This document shows positions 1 through 9,781 of a stretch of DNA of 64,000 bases, in pieces. Made by a program: the position numbers and the translations under genes. This DNA is from JASLMY01 sp965226475 (lineage in GTDB: Bacteria; Pseudomonadota; Alphaproteobacteria; GCA-2731375). A model generated the notes under the pieces. The model did no database searches. It saw only the letters and a program-made list of their open reading frames with translations, and was not told the DNA's origin. Every line of letters starts with the position of its first letter. Position 1 is the stretch's first letter. The stretch spans positions 186,001 through 250,000 of the forward strand of contig CBDDDJ010000005.1 of the NCBI GenBank assembly GCA_965226475.1. Reading direction: 5' to 3'.

Positions 1-2
1 CG

Positions 3-605
3 ACCCTTCGGGGCATCGATCTGCCGAGGGCGGGCCGAATACTGCTCTCGGACACCGTCGGCTTCATCTCCGATCTGCCGACCCAGTTGGTCGTCGCCTT
101 CCGCGCCACGTTGGAAGAGGTGCGCGAGGCCAGCCTGATCCTCCATGTCCGCGACGTGTCGCACCCCGACCGCGAGGCGCAGCGCGAGGACGTCGAGACG
201 GTACTGGACGAACTCGGCGTGTTGGGCGAGGACGGGCCGCCGCTGCTCGAGGTCTGGAACAAGATCGATCTGCTGGACGCCGAGGCCCGGGCGGAGCTGA
301 TGCAGGTCAATGGCGAACGGGCCGACCGGGTCGCGATCTCGGCCTTGAGCGGGGAGGGACGCGAGGAGCTGCTGGCTCGCCTCGACGAGGTCCTGGCACC
401 GGCCCGCCGGCTGGTCGAGATCCGCCTGACGCCGGAGGACGGCGCCGCCATCGCCTGGCTGCACGCCCACGGACGGGTCGTGGAGAACGTGGCGAGGGGG
501 GATGGTCTCCATCTCCAGGTCCAGCTCTCCGAAGCCGACCTCGGCCGGTGGCGCAAATGGGCGGGGGAACGGGCCTGGGCGGGCGGGACGGAAATGCCGG
601 GTTGA
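3..605 (+). CDS. hflX: GTPase HflX, C-terminal part (gene starts before the window)
   Basis: The frame is open from the first bases and ends at 605. It contains the HflX G3 region (DTVGFISDLP), then FRATLEEV, then the G4 motif NKID and a SALSGEG segment that fits G5. HflX is a ribosome-associated GTPase that splits stalled or heat-damaged 70S ribosomes. The N-terminal half and the Walker A motif lie outside the window. The C-terminal extension after the G domain is about 70 residues. Its place just upstream of groESL is notable, but a separate promoter lies between them. Confidence 0.93.
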   Translation, partial: TLRGIDLPRAGRILLSDTVGFISDLPTQLVVAFRATLEEVREASLILHVRDVSHPDREAQREDVETVLDELGVLGEDGPPLLEVWNKIDLLDAEARAELMQVNGERADRVAISALSGEGREELLARLDEVLAPARRLVEIRLTPEDGAAIAWLHAHGRVVENVARGDGLHLQVQLSEADLGRWRKWAGERAWAGGTEMPG

Positions 606-721
606 GTACGGGTTTTCCCGACCGCTGCCGTTCCGACGGTCGCCATTGCCATTTCGAGACCGCCGGACGCAGCCGGAAAATGTAAACAACTCGAGGGCGT
701 TACCTAGCTTTCCAAGACCCC

Positions 722-750
722 TTGACAGATATTGTCTTCGGCGATATATC
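722..750 (+). promoter_or_regulatory. Sigma-70-like promoter of groESL
   Basis: TTGACA at 722-727 is a perfect -35 hexamer. With a 17-bp spacer it is followed by TATATC at 745-750 as the -10. The CIRCE repeat starts one base after the -10, which is the usual arrangement for HrcA-repressed chaperonin promoters. Confidence 0.8.
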
Positions 751-751
751 G

Positions 752-778
752 CTGGCACTCACATTCGAGGAGTGCCAG
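752..778 (+). promoter_or_regulatory. CIRCE operator (HrcA binding site)
   Basis: Inverted repeat CTGGCACTC-N9-GAGTGCCAG with perfect 9-bp arms and the canonical 9-bp spacer. The CIRCE consensus is TTAGCACTC-N9-GAGTGCTAA, so the inner seven bases of each arm agree except for one symmetric A-to-G change. It covers the expected transcription start and implies heat-inducible repression of groESL by HrcA, which is encoded elsewhere. Confidence 0.93.
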
Positions 779-820
779 CTACCCAGCTGGCGATCAATGG
801 TCAATAGTGGAGGAAAATCC

Positions 821-1108
821 ATGGGTATCAAGCCCCTACAGGACCGAGTCCTGGTCCGCCGGATCGAAGGCGAGGAACGCACGGCCGGCGGCATCATCAT
901 CCCCGACACCGCCCAGGAAAAGCCAATGGAGGGCGAGGTCGTCTCGGCCGGCTCCGGCGCGCGCGGCGAGGACGGCCGCATCCAGCCCTTGGACGTCAAG
1001 GCGGGCGACACCGTGCTGTTCGGCAAATGGTCGGGCACCGAGGTCAAGATCGATGGCGAGGAACTCATTATCATGAAAGAGTCCGACGTCATGGGCGTGA
1101 TCGACTAG
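821..1108 (+). CDS. groES: Co-chaperonin GroES
   Basis: A 95-residue Cpn10 that forms the heptameric lid of GroEL in the cytoplasm. The protein begins MGIKPLQDRVLVRR. It keeps the mobile-loop segment around residues 17-32 (EGEERTAGGIIIPDTA) and ends in the family-typical ESDVMGVID. The start ATG at 821 has a GTGGAGGA ribosome site about 6 bases upstream. The gene follows the CIRCE operator and precedes groEL by 12 bp, so the two are co-transcribed. Confidence 0.98.
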   Translation: MGIKPLQDRVLVRRIEGEERTAGGIIIPDTAQEKPMEGEVVSAGSGARGEDGRIQPLDVKAGDTVLFGKWSGTEVKIDGEELIIMKESDVMGVID

Positions 1109-1120
1109 GAGGGACGAGAG

Positions 1121-2767
<1,647 letters not shown>

Positions 2768-2793
2768 GCCACCCCGCAACCAACGCGTACCAG

Positions 2794-2825
2794 GGGGCCG
2801 CTCATCGGAGCGGCCCCTTCTTCTT
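2794..2825 (+). terminator. Rho-independent terminator of groESL
   Basis: Perfect 10-bp stem GGGGCCGCTC (2794-2803) with GAGCGGCCCC (2808-2817), a 4-base loop, and a TTCTTCTT tract right after it. It lies 27 bp after the groEL stop. Confidence 0.9.
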
Positions 2826-2910
2826 GAAGGAGAGAAAACGCCGCCGATTGTGATGGCCGACGCGGCTGGATAGAATCCTCCCGCGATCGGGGACAGGGAG
2901 AAGGGTCATC

Positions 2911-4503
2911 ATGGTCGGGGCGGAATACGATGTTGCCGTCGTCGGTGCCGGGTTCGCGGGGATGTACATGCTGCATCGCGCGGGCCGTCTGGGCCTCTCC
3001 GCGCGCGTGTTCGAGGCGGGGCACGATGTTGGCGGTACCTGGTATTGGAATCGTTATCCCGGCGCCCGCTGCGATATCGAAAGCATCCAGTACTCCTATC
3101 AGTTCGACGATGCCTTGCAGCAAGAGTGGGACTGGAGCGAGCGTCATGCCACGCAACTGGAGATCCTCCGCTATGCCGAGCACGTCGCCGAGCGCTACGA
3201 CCTCAAACGAGATATCGCGTTCGACACGCGCATCGTTTCGGCGCGTTATGGGGAAGCGGCCTCCTCGTGGACCTTGGAATCGGAGGATGGCGAAGAGACC
3301 GTCGCGCGCTTTTGCGTCATGGCCACGGGCTGTCTCTCCGTGCCGAACTGGCCGAAGATCAAAGGCCTGGAAGGGTTTGCCGGAGAGACCTACCACACCG
3401 GCTTATGGCCGCGCGAGAGCATCGACTTCACGGGACAACGGATCGCCGTCATCGGCACGGGCTCGTCCGGGATACAGGCGATCCCGATCCTCGCGCAAGA
3501 AGCCCGGGCACTGTTCGTCTTTCAGCGGACGCCGAACTACTCCATTCCGGCCCGCAACGCGCCGCTGGGCGCCGAAAAGTCCAAGGAGATCAAGGCCAAT
3601 TACGCGCGGTTCCGGGCCGAGGCGAAACTGACCGGGCCCGGGATACACGCCGTTTTCAATCCCGGTTCGGTGCTGGACGCGACGCCGGAGGAATACCGCG
3701 CCGCATACGAGCGGCGCTGGCGGGAAGGAGGGCTGACCTTCATGGGCGCCTTCGGCGACCTGATGCTGACCAGGGAAGGGAACGATACGGCGGCGAACTT
3801 CGTTCGCGACAAGATCCGCGAGATCGTCGAGGATCCAGAAGTAGCGGAAAGACTTTGCCCCGAGAATATCATCGGCGGCAAGCGGCTTTGCGTCGACACC
3901 GATTACTACGCGACCTACAACCGCGACAACGTCACCTTGATCGATGTCGGGGAACAGCCCATCGAAGAGATCGTCGGCGACACCATCGCCACGAGCGAGG
4001 GCGAATACGAGGTCGATGCGATCGTCATCGCCACCGGCTTCGATGCGATAACCGGTACCCTCGCCAATATCGAGATCCTCGGTCGCGACGGCGCCCTGCT
4101 GCGCGAGCGTTGGGCGAATGGTCCCAGCAGCTACCTGGGGCTGGCCATGGTCGGATATCCCAATCTCTTCACCGTTACCGGCCCCGGAAGCCCATCGGTC
4201 TTTACGAACATGATCCCCACCATCGAGCAACACGTCGAATGGATCGCCGACTGCATCGATCACACGATGGCCGGAAATCACGCCGCCATCGAGGCCACGG
4301 CGGAGGCCGAGGCGGCCTGGTGGAACCACGTGCAGGAAGCCGGCGCCGTCGGCCTGAAGGCGACCACCGACAGCTGGTACGTCGGCGCCAACGTCGAGGG
4401 CAAGCCGCGGGTCTTCCTGCCCTATATCGGCGGATTCCCCGAATATTGCCGTAAATGCGAGGAGGTCGTCGAAGCCGGCTACGAGGGCTTCGCCTTCTCC
4501 TGA
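2911..4503 (+). CDS. Flavin-containing monooxygenase, Baeyer-Villiger type
   Basis: A 530-residue protein with an N-terminal FAD-binding Rossmann motif (GAGFAGMYM, from about residue 11) and the phenylacetone/cyclohexanone monooxygenase signature VGGTWYWNRYPGARCD. The Baeyer-Villiger fingerprint FxGxxxHxxxWP appears as FAGETYHTGLWP near residues 156-167. A second nucleotide (NADPH) site GTGSSGIQ follows. Such enzymes insert oxygen next to a ketone to give esters or lactones. The length and motifs are complete. GGAGAAGGG precedes the ATG. It stands alone between the groEL terminator and a convergent GFA gene, so the substrate cannot be inferred. Confidence 0.93.
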   Translation: MVGAEYDVAVVGAGFAGMYMLHRAGRLGLSARVFEAGHDVGGTWYWNRYPGARCDIESIQYSYQFDDALQQEWDWSERHATQLEILRYAEHVAERYDLKRDIAFDTRIVSARYGEAASSWTLESEDGEETVARFCVMATGCLSVPNWPKIKGLEGFAGETYHTGLWPRESIDFTGQRIAVIGTGSSGIQAIPILAQEARALFVFQRTPNYSIPARNAPLGAEKSKEIKANYARFRAEAKLTGPGIHAVFNPGSVLDATPEEYRAAYERRWREGGLTFMGAFGDLMLTREGNDTAANFVRDKIREIVEDPEVAERLCPENIIGGKRLCVDTDYYATYNRDNVTLIDVGEQPIEEIVGDTIATSEGEYEVDAIVIATGFDAITGTLANIEILGRDGALLRERWANGPSSYLGLAMVGYPNLFTVTGPGSPSVFTNMIPTIEQHVEWIADCIDHTMAGNHAAIEATAEAEAAWWNHVQEAGAVGLKATTDSWYVGANVEGKPRVFLPYIGGFPEYCRKCEEVVEAGYEGFAFS

Positions 4504-4521
4504 TCCCGTCCTCGACCGCCG

Positions 4522-4884
4522 TCAGGGATTCCGCGGCGCCTTCTGGAGGCCGTCGGCCAGCACGCCCCAGGACCGTGCCGAATCGCACCAGATCTGAATG
4601 CCGGGCTCGACCCAGGAACTGTCGTCGAGCATGCCGGCCTTGATCACGGCGAGGCCGCCGAAAGCCTCCGGTACCGTGGTCAGCGGCCAGCCGCAACGGT
4701 TGCAGAAGTAGCGCGAGACCGTCTGGTCCGAGGCGCCGACGACGTCGTAGCGCGTCAGGGTATCGCCGGCCATCGCGATCGACTCGTTGGGCACACCGAC
4801 GTTGACGAAATAGGCGCCCCCGCTCTGTTTCTGGCAGTCGGTGCAGTGACAAACCGCCACCATGGTGGGTTCCGCGGCGCTCGA
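4522..4884 (-). pseudogene. GFA/CENP-V domain protein missing its N-terminus
   Basis: The frame reads from just after an in-frame stop (4885-4887) through EPTMVAVCHCTDCQKQSGGAYF to a normal C-terminus. GFA proteins (glutathione-dependent formaldehyde-activating-like, zinc-binding) normally begin with a CxCG segment about 20 residues before the CHCxDCQ motif. That segment is absent here. The second zinc pair CNRCG is present. The break lies about 30 bp from the left end of the IS3-family element, so the 5' end was probably lost in an IS-related rearrangement. A shortened product of 113 residues from the ATG at 4863 is possible. Confidence 0.7.
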
Positions 4885-4900
4885 TTAGCGCACCGCGCCA

Positions 4901-4916
4901 CACAGACAACCACCCG
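4901..4916. repeat. Left copy of the 16-bp repeat flanking the IS3-family element
   Basis: CACAGACAACCACCCG at 4901-4916 is repeated exactly at 6328-6343, immediately outside both ends of the insertion sequence. IS3-family target duplications are normally 3-5 bp. The second IS copy at 63796 does not carry this sequence beside its end. Confidence 0.85.
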
Positions 4917-4950
4917 GTAGCGCACCCGGTTCCTTGGACACAAGTTTGTC

Positions 4951-5856
4951 TCACGCGGCGGGCCTGATTGAGATCGCGGCGTGCCACGCCTGACGAGCTT
5001 GAGCGGGGCTCAGGTAGCCGTTCTTTTCGATGATCCACTGGGCATTGTAGAGTTCGACGAAGTCGCGGACGGCGTCCCGCAGCTCCGCGATGTTGCGGTA
5101 GATGCGACCATGGATGATCTGTTCCTTCAGCGTGCGATTGAACCGCTCGGCGACGCCGTTGGTCTGGGGCTCGGCGACGAAGGCGTAGGACGGCTGGATG
5201 CCCCAGAACTTGATCTGGTTGGTGAAGTGGTCCGACAGATACTGGGAGCCGTGATCCATCCGCAAGGCCAGCCCCCGAGCCGCGCCGGCCGCGGTCGAGC
5301 CATACAGCCCGGCAAGCCCCATGGAGATCGGCTGCAGGGCGGCGAAGCGGTCGCCGCGCTTGCAGACATGCCAGCCGACACACTCGGCGTTCCAATGCTC
5401 GACGGCGGTGAAGATCCAGCCCCAGCCGTCGTCCACCGTGAACACCCGAACGCCATCGGTGCCCCACATGAGGTTCGGGGCATGAGTGATGATCTCACCG
5501 TCATGGGGATTGCCGCCACGGCGGCGGCAGCGATGGGGCGAGAGCAGATTGTTCTCGCGCATCAGGCGGAGCACCCGCTTGCGGGCAACCCGGATGTCGC
5601 GACAGACCCGAAGCCGAGCCCAGACCTTGCGGTAGCCCTCGCCCTCCCAGGGCGATGCCTCCAGGTCGGCTTCGATCGCCACCAGCAGCGCCTGGTCCGA
5701 GATCGCGGGCTTCGGTCCCCGACGCTTTGCCGGCGGCTGCTCGGCGTGCTGGCCGGAGGTCATGGCGTGGAACGAGGAGCGGGCCATGCCCCAGGCGGCG
5801 CAGACCCGCCGCAGGCCGTAGGCCAGACCCGTGCCGGGCGAGGTGGCGGCACTCAT
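4951..5856 (-). CDS. IS3-family transposase OrfB (DDE integrase core)
   Basis: A 301-residue protein with an N-terminal HTH_21-like segment and an rve integrase core. The catalytic triad is visible as WGTDG (first D), MDHGSQYLSDHF (second D) and NGVAERFNRTLKEQ (E). The ATG overlaps the OrfA stop (ATGA at 5853-5856), so expression is coupled or uses frameshifting, as is usual in IS3 elements. The frame is intact and probably active. Confidence 0.93.
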   Translation of the reverse strand: MSAATSPGTGLAYGLRRVCAAWGMARSSFHAMTSGQHAEQPPAKRRGPKPAISDQALLVAIEADLEASPWEGEGYRKVWARLRVCRDIRVARKRVLRLMRENNLLSPHRCRRRGGNPHDGEIITHAPNLMWGTDGVRVFTVDDGWGWIFTAVEHWNAECVGWHVCKRGDRFAALQPISMGLAGLYGSTAAGAARGLALRMDHGSQYLSDHFTNQIKFWGIQPSYAFVAEPQTNGVAERFNRTLKEQIIHGRIYRNIAELRDAVRDFVELYNAQWIIEKNGYLSPAQARQAWHAAISIRPAA

Positions 5857-6284
5857 CGCCGCGACCTCCGCCGCCCCAAAGGGCCGAAGGTCTCCGTCTT
5901 GGCCTCCAGCAGTTCCACCTGCATGGTCAACTCTCCGATCCGCTTCATGGCGCTATCCAGTTCCGCCTGCACCGGATCGCCCTTGCGTTGCTTGAGCGAG
6001 GCGTCGATCCCGCCGATCGCTTTCTCACGCCACTGCTCGAGCCGGAAGATCTCTACGCCCAACTGGCGCGACAGAAGTTGCACCGGCTCGTCACGCAAAA
6101 GCCGCGGAACGACCTCACGCTTGCGCGCCACCGTCCATCGCTGGCCAAGTCCCAGCGGGCCTGCCGGCAAAGCCTGGCCTGGGGAAAACGTGGACGAGCC
6201 AAGCTCGCCCGCATTTACCACAGGCCCATCAACAGCAACTTTCTTCTCAAAATTATCGGCCATGTTCCGGTCCTCCTTGGACAC
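5853..6284 (-). CDS. IS3-family transposase OrfA (helix-turn-helix)
   Basis: A 143-residue protein with a helix-turn-helix segment (WTVARKREVVPRLLRDEPV onward) and a C-terminal heptad-rich stretch, as in IS3 OrfA proteins that form leucine-zipper dimers with OrfAB. It starts 43 bp inside the right terminal repeat. Confidence 0.9.
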   Translation of the reverse strand: MSKEDRNMADNFEKKVAVDGPVVNAGELGSSTFSPGQALPAGPLGLGQRWTVARKREVVPRLLRDEPVQLLSRQLGVEIFRLEQWREKAIGGIDASLKQRKGDPVQAELDSAMKRIGELTMQVELLEAKTETFGPLGRRRSRR

Positions 6285-6327
6285 TTCGATTAAGCCAATT
6301 CTGTGTCCAAGGAAATCGGGTCCGACT

Positions 6328-6343
6328 CACAGACAACCACCCG
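6328..6343. repeat. Right copy of the 16-bp repeat flanking the IS3-family element
   Basis: Identical to 4901-4916 (CACAGACAACCACCCG) and directly outside the right terminal inverted repeat. Confidence 0.85.
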
Positions 6344-6420
6344 AAATCCCGCTCATTTCTCGATCCTCCCCGTCCCCCCCAACGCGCCGTTTGACGGCAC
6401 GGAAGACGATATTAAAGAAC

Positions 6421-6549
6421 TAATACCGGCGAGCAGACGAACCGACTCGTCGCTGGCTCACAAACACGACCGTCATCGCGAGGGGCGAAGCTCCGTGGCG
6501 ATGACGACTGTGTGAACCGAGAGATCGGTTCAAAGGCTCACCGGTATAA
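6421..6549. repeat. MITE-like palindromic intergenic repeat
   Basis: Outer inverted ends ATACCGGCGAG (6423-6433) and CTCACCGGTAT (6537-6547) match at 10 of 11 positions. Inside are a perfect 9-bp pair CGTCATCGC/GCGATGACG (6471-6479, 6498-6506) and a 7-bp hairpin GAACCGA/TCGGTTC (6514-6531). The CGTCATCGCGAGGGGCGAAG core recurs at 55983. No coding potential is seen between the IS at 6327 and the gene remnant at 6559. Confidence 0.6.
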
Positions 6550-6558
6550 GACGCCAAT

Positions 6559-6745
6559 TCAAAGGGGCGACATCGGCGCCTCGCCTTGGAGATGGACCGT
6601 GCCGCCGCCGACCATGATAGTCTGGCCGGTGACGAAGCGGCTGGCGTCGCCCGCGAGATAGAGGATGGCGCCGATCAGATCTTCCGTGTTGAAGTTGCGT
6701 CGCAAGGTCTGGCCGGTGGCGATGATTTCGACTACGTGCCCATAC
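6559..6745 (-). pseudogene. C-terminal remnant of a short-chain dehydrogenase
   Basis: The frame reads VVEIIATGQTLRRN...LIGAILYLAGDASRFVTGQTIMVGGGTV, the C-terminal signature of SDR enzymes (the LAGDASRFVTGQ...GG motif). Nothing upstream belongs to the SDR catalytic core, because the SRPBCC gene starts 2 bp away. It resembles the tail of the second SDR remnant at 7303-7485, so one gene or two paralogues seem to have been broken around the SRPBCC gene. Confidence 0.7.
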
Positions 6746-6746
6746 T

Positions 6747-7184
6747 CTAGCTGCCTTCGAGGCGCCGTTTGAGGCCCTGGTTCATCAAGTGGAACGCCTC
6801 GGTCATGATCTCGTGGTCTTTGTCGTACTTTTCTTGGGCCAAGGTCCCGGTGAAGACCTCCCGGTGGATGAAGGTGGCGCCGCCACCCGACGTCGCTTCG
6901 ATCTCGAATATGTGCTCGCCCTGCATCTCGGCGCGGTTCGCGCCGCCCTTCCACGAGAGCCGCTCGCCCGGCCGGACGATATCGACATCCGGGCTGAACG
7001 CGGCGGTCGTCCCATCCGGGAACGCCGCGTTCACCTGGACTACCTGGCCGACCACGGGCTCGCCCTCGATGCGCACGAGATAGGGGTTCCACTCAGCCCA
7101 GCCGGCGACATCGATGAGCACGGCCCACACCGCGGCCGCCGGGGCGGCGATTTCGATGCTGGTTCTAATCTCGTAACTTTCCAC
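6747..7184 (-). CDS. SRPBCC (START-like) family protein
   Basis: A 145-residue helix-grip protein opening with IRTSIEIAAPAAAVWAVLIDVAGWAEWNPYL, the usual N-terminus of polyketide-cyclase/SRPBCC domains, which bind hydrophobic ligands. I chose the GTG at 7184 because GGAGGGGGAG lies just upstream and the domain begins right there. The family is too broad to name a ligand. It sits between two SDR remnants on the same strand. Confidence 0.8.
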   Translation of the reverse strand: MESYEIRTSIEIAAPAAAVWAVLIDVAGWAEWNPYLVRIEGEPVVGQVVQVNAAFPDGTTAAFSPDVDIVRPGERLSWKGGANRAEMQGEHIFEIEATSGGGATFIHREVFTGTLAQEKYDKDHEIMTEAFHLMNQGLKRRLEGS

Positions 7185-7302
7185 GGCTCCCCCTCCCCAC
7201 GGCGCTGTCGGTTCCAGCCAACGAAGAGTAGCCAGAGGAGTCCTCGACGGCAATGCCTTGGCCGATGGGGAAGGGCCGGCATTCGCAATCGACCGTCGTT
7301 CT

Positions 7303-7485
7303 TCAAAGACAGACCGTGCCGCCGTCGACCATGATGTTCTGGCCGGAGGCGATGATTTCGACGGCGCGGTCGTGCTTCTCGCCCATGAATTCCGACGTGC
7401 CCTCGGCCGCCAGCGCCTCCACATAGGCCCGACCCAGTCCCCGGGCCGCGCCCGTCACCACGGCCACCTTGCCGTCGAGTTGCAT
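7303..7485 (-). pseudogene. Internally deleted short-chain dehydrogenase
   Basis: The frame keeps the SDR N-terminus (MQLDGKVAVVTGAARGLGRA, with the TGxxxGxG cofactor motif), then jumps to EFMGEKHDRAVEIIASGQ and ends NIMVDGGTVCL. About 150 residues, including the NNAG and YxxxK catalytic segments, are missing. The last junction joins the GGCCAG after EIIASGQ directly to the GGCCAG that normally precedes NIMVDGG. The related remnant at 6559 still has both GGCCAG sites with 28 codons between them. Confidence 0.8.
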
Positions 7486-7545
7486 CTTCCCCGTCCTCCC
7501 CGTCCGCCATCTTGCCCGGAGCCTATGTACCGTCCGAGACGAGCG

Positions 7546-8589
7546 TCAATCCATCGCCAGCACGATGTTGCCGAAGAAGGCGCGACTCTCCAGCAATTCA
7601 TGCGCCGCGCGCGCTTCGGCGAGCGGCAGACGTTCGGCCAGTACCGGCTTCAGCTTGCCCTGGCCAAGCAGCGCGAGGACATCTCGGATCGCGTGGCGGG
7701 GCGCGAAATGCGTGCCGGTAAGCCAGACCTGTTTGCGCAGCAGCCGGTAGATATCGAGCTCGACCTTGGCCCGGCCGATCGATCCGGCCGTCGCCAGACG
7801 GCCGTTCGGGGCGAGCGCCTCCACGCTCTGGCGCAAAACATCCCCGCCGACGGTCTCCAGCACCGCGTCGACGCCGCGCCCGTCTGTCAGCCGCAGCACC
7901 TCGGCCAGGAGATCACCGCTCTCGTAGTTGACGCCGGCGTCGGCGCCAAGCTCGGCCGCCCGTTCCAGCTTGGCGTCGGAGCCGGCACTGGCGATGACGC
8001 GGGCACCGGCGAGCTTGGCGATCTGCACCCCGGCGCCGCCGACCGCGCCACCCGCGGCGTTGACCAGCACCGTCTCGCCCGGCGTGATGGCGCACCGTTG
8101 GCTAAGCTCCCAGGCCGTGGCACTCGCCACCAGGGCGGTGGCCGCGTCCTCGAAGGAGAGCGCATCGGGGAGCGCCACGGCGCCGTGCCGGTTGACCTTG
8201 ACATATTCGGCGTAGGTGCCCCAGACCGTGAGGCCGAGCTTGTCGAAATCGGCGCAGATGTTGTCGTGGCCCTGGGCGCAGAGGCAGACCGGTCGCTGGC
8301 AGCTCCCGCTCGACACGGTCAGCACGGGCACGACCCGGTCGCACGGGCGAAAACTCTCGACCTCGCCGCCGACCTCGACGACGGTCCCGGCGCCCTCGAC
8401 GCCCAGGACATGGGGGAAACGCACCGCCGCATAGGGCACGACGCCGGCCCGCGCGTTGGTGTCGAAGCGGTTGACGCCCGCCGCCTCCAGGCGGATCAGC
8501 AGCTCGCCCGGACCGATTTCCGGGGGCGCCACCTCCTCGTGACGCAACACCTCGGGCCCGCCGTGCTCGTGGATGAGAATCGCCTTCAT
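7546..8589 (-). CDS. Zinc-type alcohol dehydrogenase / quinone oxidoreductase family
   Basis: A 347-residue medium-chain dehydrogenase. It has the N-terminal GroES-like domain (GAGTVVEVGGEV, a C-rich lobe RPVCLCAQGHDNIC) and a Rossmann cofactor motif AAGGAVGGAGVQ near residue 155. These enzymes reduce quinones, enals or ketones with NAD(P)H or oxidise alcohols. The start ATG overlaps the stop of the upstream flavin oxidoreductase gene (ATGA at 8586-8589), so it is translationally coupled to a gene that now carries a nonsense codon. Confidence 0.88.
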   Translation of the reverse strand: MKAILIHEHGGPEVLRHEEVAPPEIGPGELLIRLEAAGVNRFDTNARAGVVPYAAVRFPHVLGVEGAGTVVEVGGEVESFRPCDRVVPVLTVSSGSCQRPVCLCAQGHDNICADFDKLGLTVWGTYAEYVKVNRHGAVALPDALSFEDAATALVASATAWELSQRCAITPGETVLVNAAGGAVGGAGVQIAKLAGARVIASAGSDAKLERAAELGADAGVNYESGDLLAEVLRLTDGRGVDAVLETVGGDVLRQSVEALAPNGRLATAGSIGRAKVELDIYRLLRKQVWLTGTHFAPRHAIRDVLALLGQGKLKPVLAERLPLAEARAAHELLESRAFFGNIVLAMD

Positions 8590-9620
8590 GCCACCACCTC
8601 CTCATCGGCCAGCAATTCCCGCACCCTCGGCACCACCTTGGTGACATAGGCTTCCAGGCTGGCGTTCATGGCCTCGGGGTGGAAGCCCGGCGGCACGGCC
8701 CAGCCGACCACGTCGGTGAGGCCGAATTCGCGGATGAAACGGCTGAGTTAGCGCGCGCAATGCGCCACGTCGCCGATGATCCAGGTTTGCGGGATCCGCG
8801 CCTCGTCCCGGTAGCGGCCGAGGCCGTCGCCGCGCCCGCCCTCCCGGTGGAACTGGATATAGAGCTCCATCCGGTAACGCTCCGCCTCGCGGATCGCCGG
8901 CCAGTCGCGCTCCGGATCGTCGGAGACGAGGCAGGGGCGGATGACGCCGACGCGGTGGTGACCGGGATCGCGCCCGGCCGCCCGCACTTCGGTCCGCCAG
9001 GGGTCCAGCACCTCGGCGCGGGGTCCCTGGGGCAGCAGGTGGGCCTGGAACTTCGCCGCGCACCGGGCGCCCGCCTCGCTCATCGCGGCGAGCCACGGCG
9101 GCGGGCCGCCGTCCTGTACGTAACCCGGGCGGATCACCACATTCTCGAAGCGGTAGCGTTTGCCCTCGAAACTGAATCGCTCGCCCGAGAAACAACGCCG
9201 CAAGACCTCCAACCCCTCCTCGGTGCGGCTGACGCGCTGGGGGAGGGGAAAGCCGAAGCCGCGAAACTCATGTGGCGCATAGCCCATGCCGATGCCGATC
9301 TCGACCCGGCCGTTCGAGAGGTTGTCGAGCAGGGCGAGGTCTTCCGCCAGCCACACCGGATTGTGTAACGGCAGCAGGCAGATGTCGGTCGAGAAACGGA
9401 TGCGCTTGGTTCTGGCCGCCATGGCCCCCGCCACCGGCACCCAGGACGGGAGGTAGCCGTCCTCGACGAAGTGATGTTCGGTGAACCAGACCTGTTCCAA
9501 TCCCAAGCCATAGAGCCAGGCGACCTGGTCGATGATGGCGGCATGGAATTCGGGGTTGGGAATGCCCGAACTCTCGGGATTGCGAAAGTCGTAGACGATG
9601 CCGAGGCGTGGCGATGGCAT
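8586..9620 (-). pseudogene. LLM-class flavin-dependent oxidoreductase with an internal TAA
   Basis: The luciferase-like (F420/FMN) family is clear: MPSPRLGIVYDFRNP at the start, WFTEHHFVEDGYLPS, RIRFSTDICLLPLHNPVWLAEDLALLDNLSNGR. From the ATG at 9620 the frame is 345 codons long and is interrupted only at codon 291 (TAA, 8750-8748). Sequence typical of the family continues in frame after it (FIREFGLTDVVGWAVPPGF) to a TGA that overlaps the next gene. A shortened 290-residue product may form but would lack the last helices. Single-base change, sequencing error or recoding are all possible; a base change is most likely. Confidence 0.85.
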
Positions 9621-9781
9621 GGCGGCTCCCCATGGCGCGATACGCTGCGGCCATTCCAAGGGCCGGCCGGGCCCGAGTATACGCGCCCCGGCGCATGTCG
9701 GCCCGCCGTTTTTGCCGCCAAGGGGCTCGCCACGGCGGTGCCAATGAATATGATGGCGCGCGATGCGGCGAGGGGGCGGCG

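Larger units (their letters stand above)
4917..6327 (-). mobile_element. IS3-family insertion sequence (complete copy)
   Basis: About 1.41 kb with two overlapping transposase frames on the minus strand. Both ends read inward to the same terminal sequence, ...TTCCTTGGACACA, preceded by a shared ACCCG (imperfect terminal inverted repeats of about 26 bp with one gap). The left boundary is fixed by comparison with the second copy at 63796, where identity starts at GTAGCGCACCC. The two copies differ by about one base over the 205 bp visible, so transposition was recent. Confidence 0.88.

Noticed and set aside
8748..8750. The LLM oxidoreductase stop as a selenocysteine codon
   Set aside because: The codon is TAA, not TGA, and the site is not a redox position in this family.
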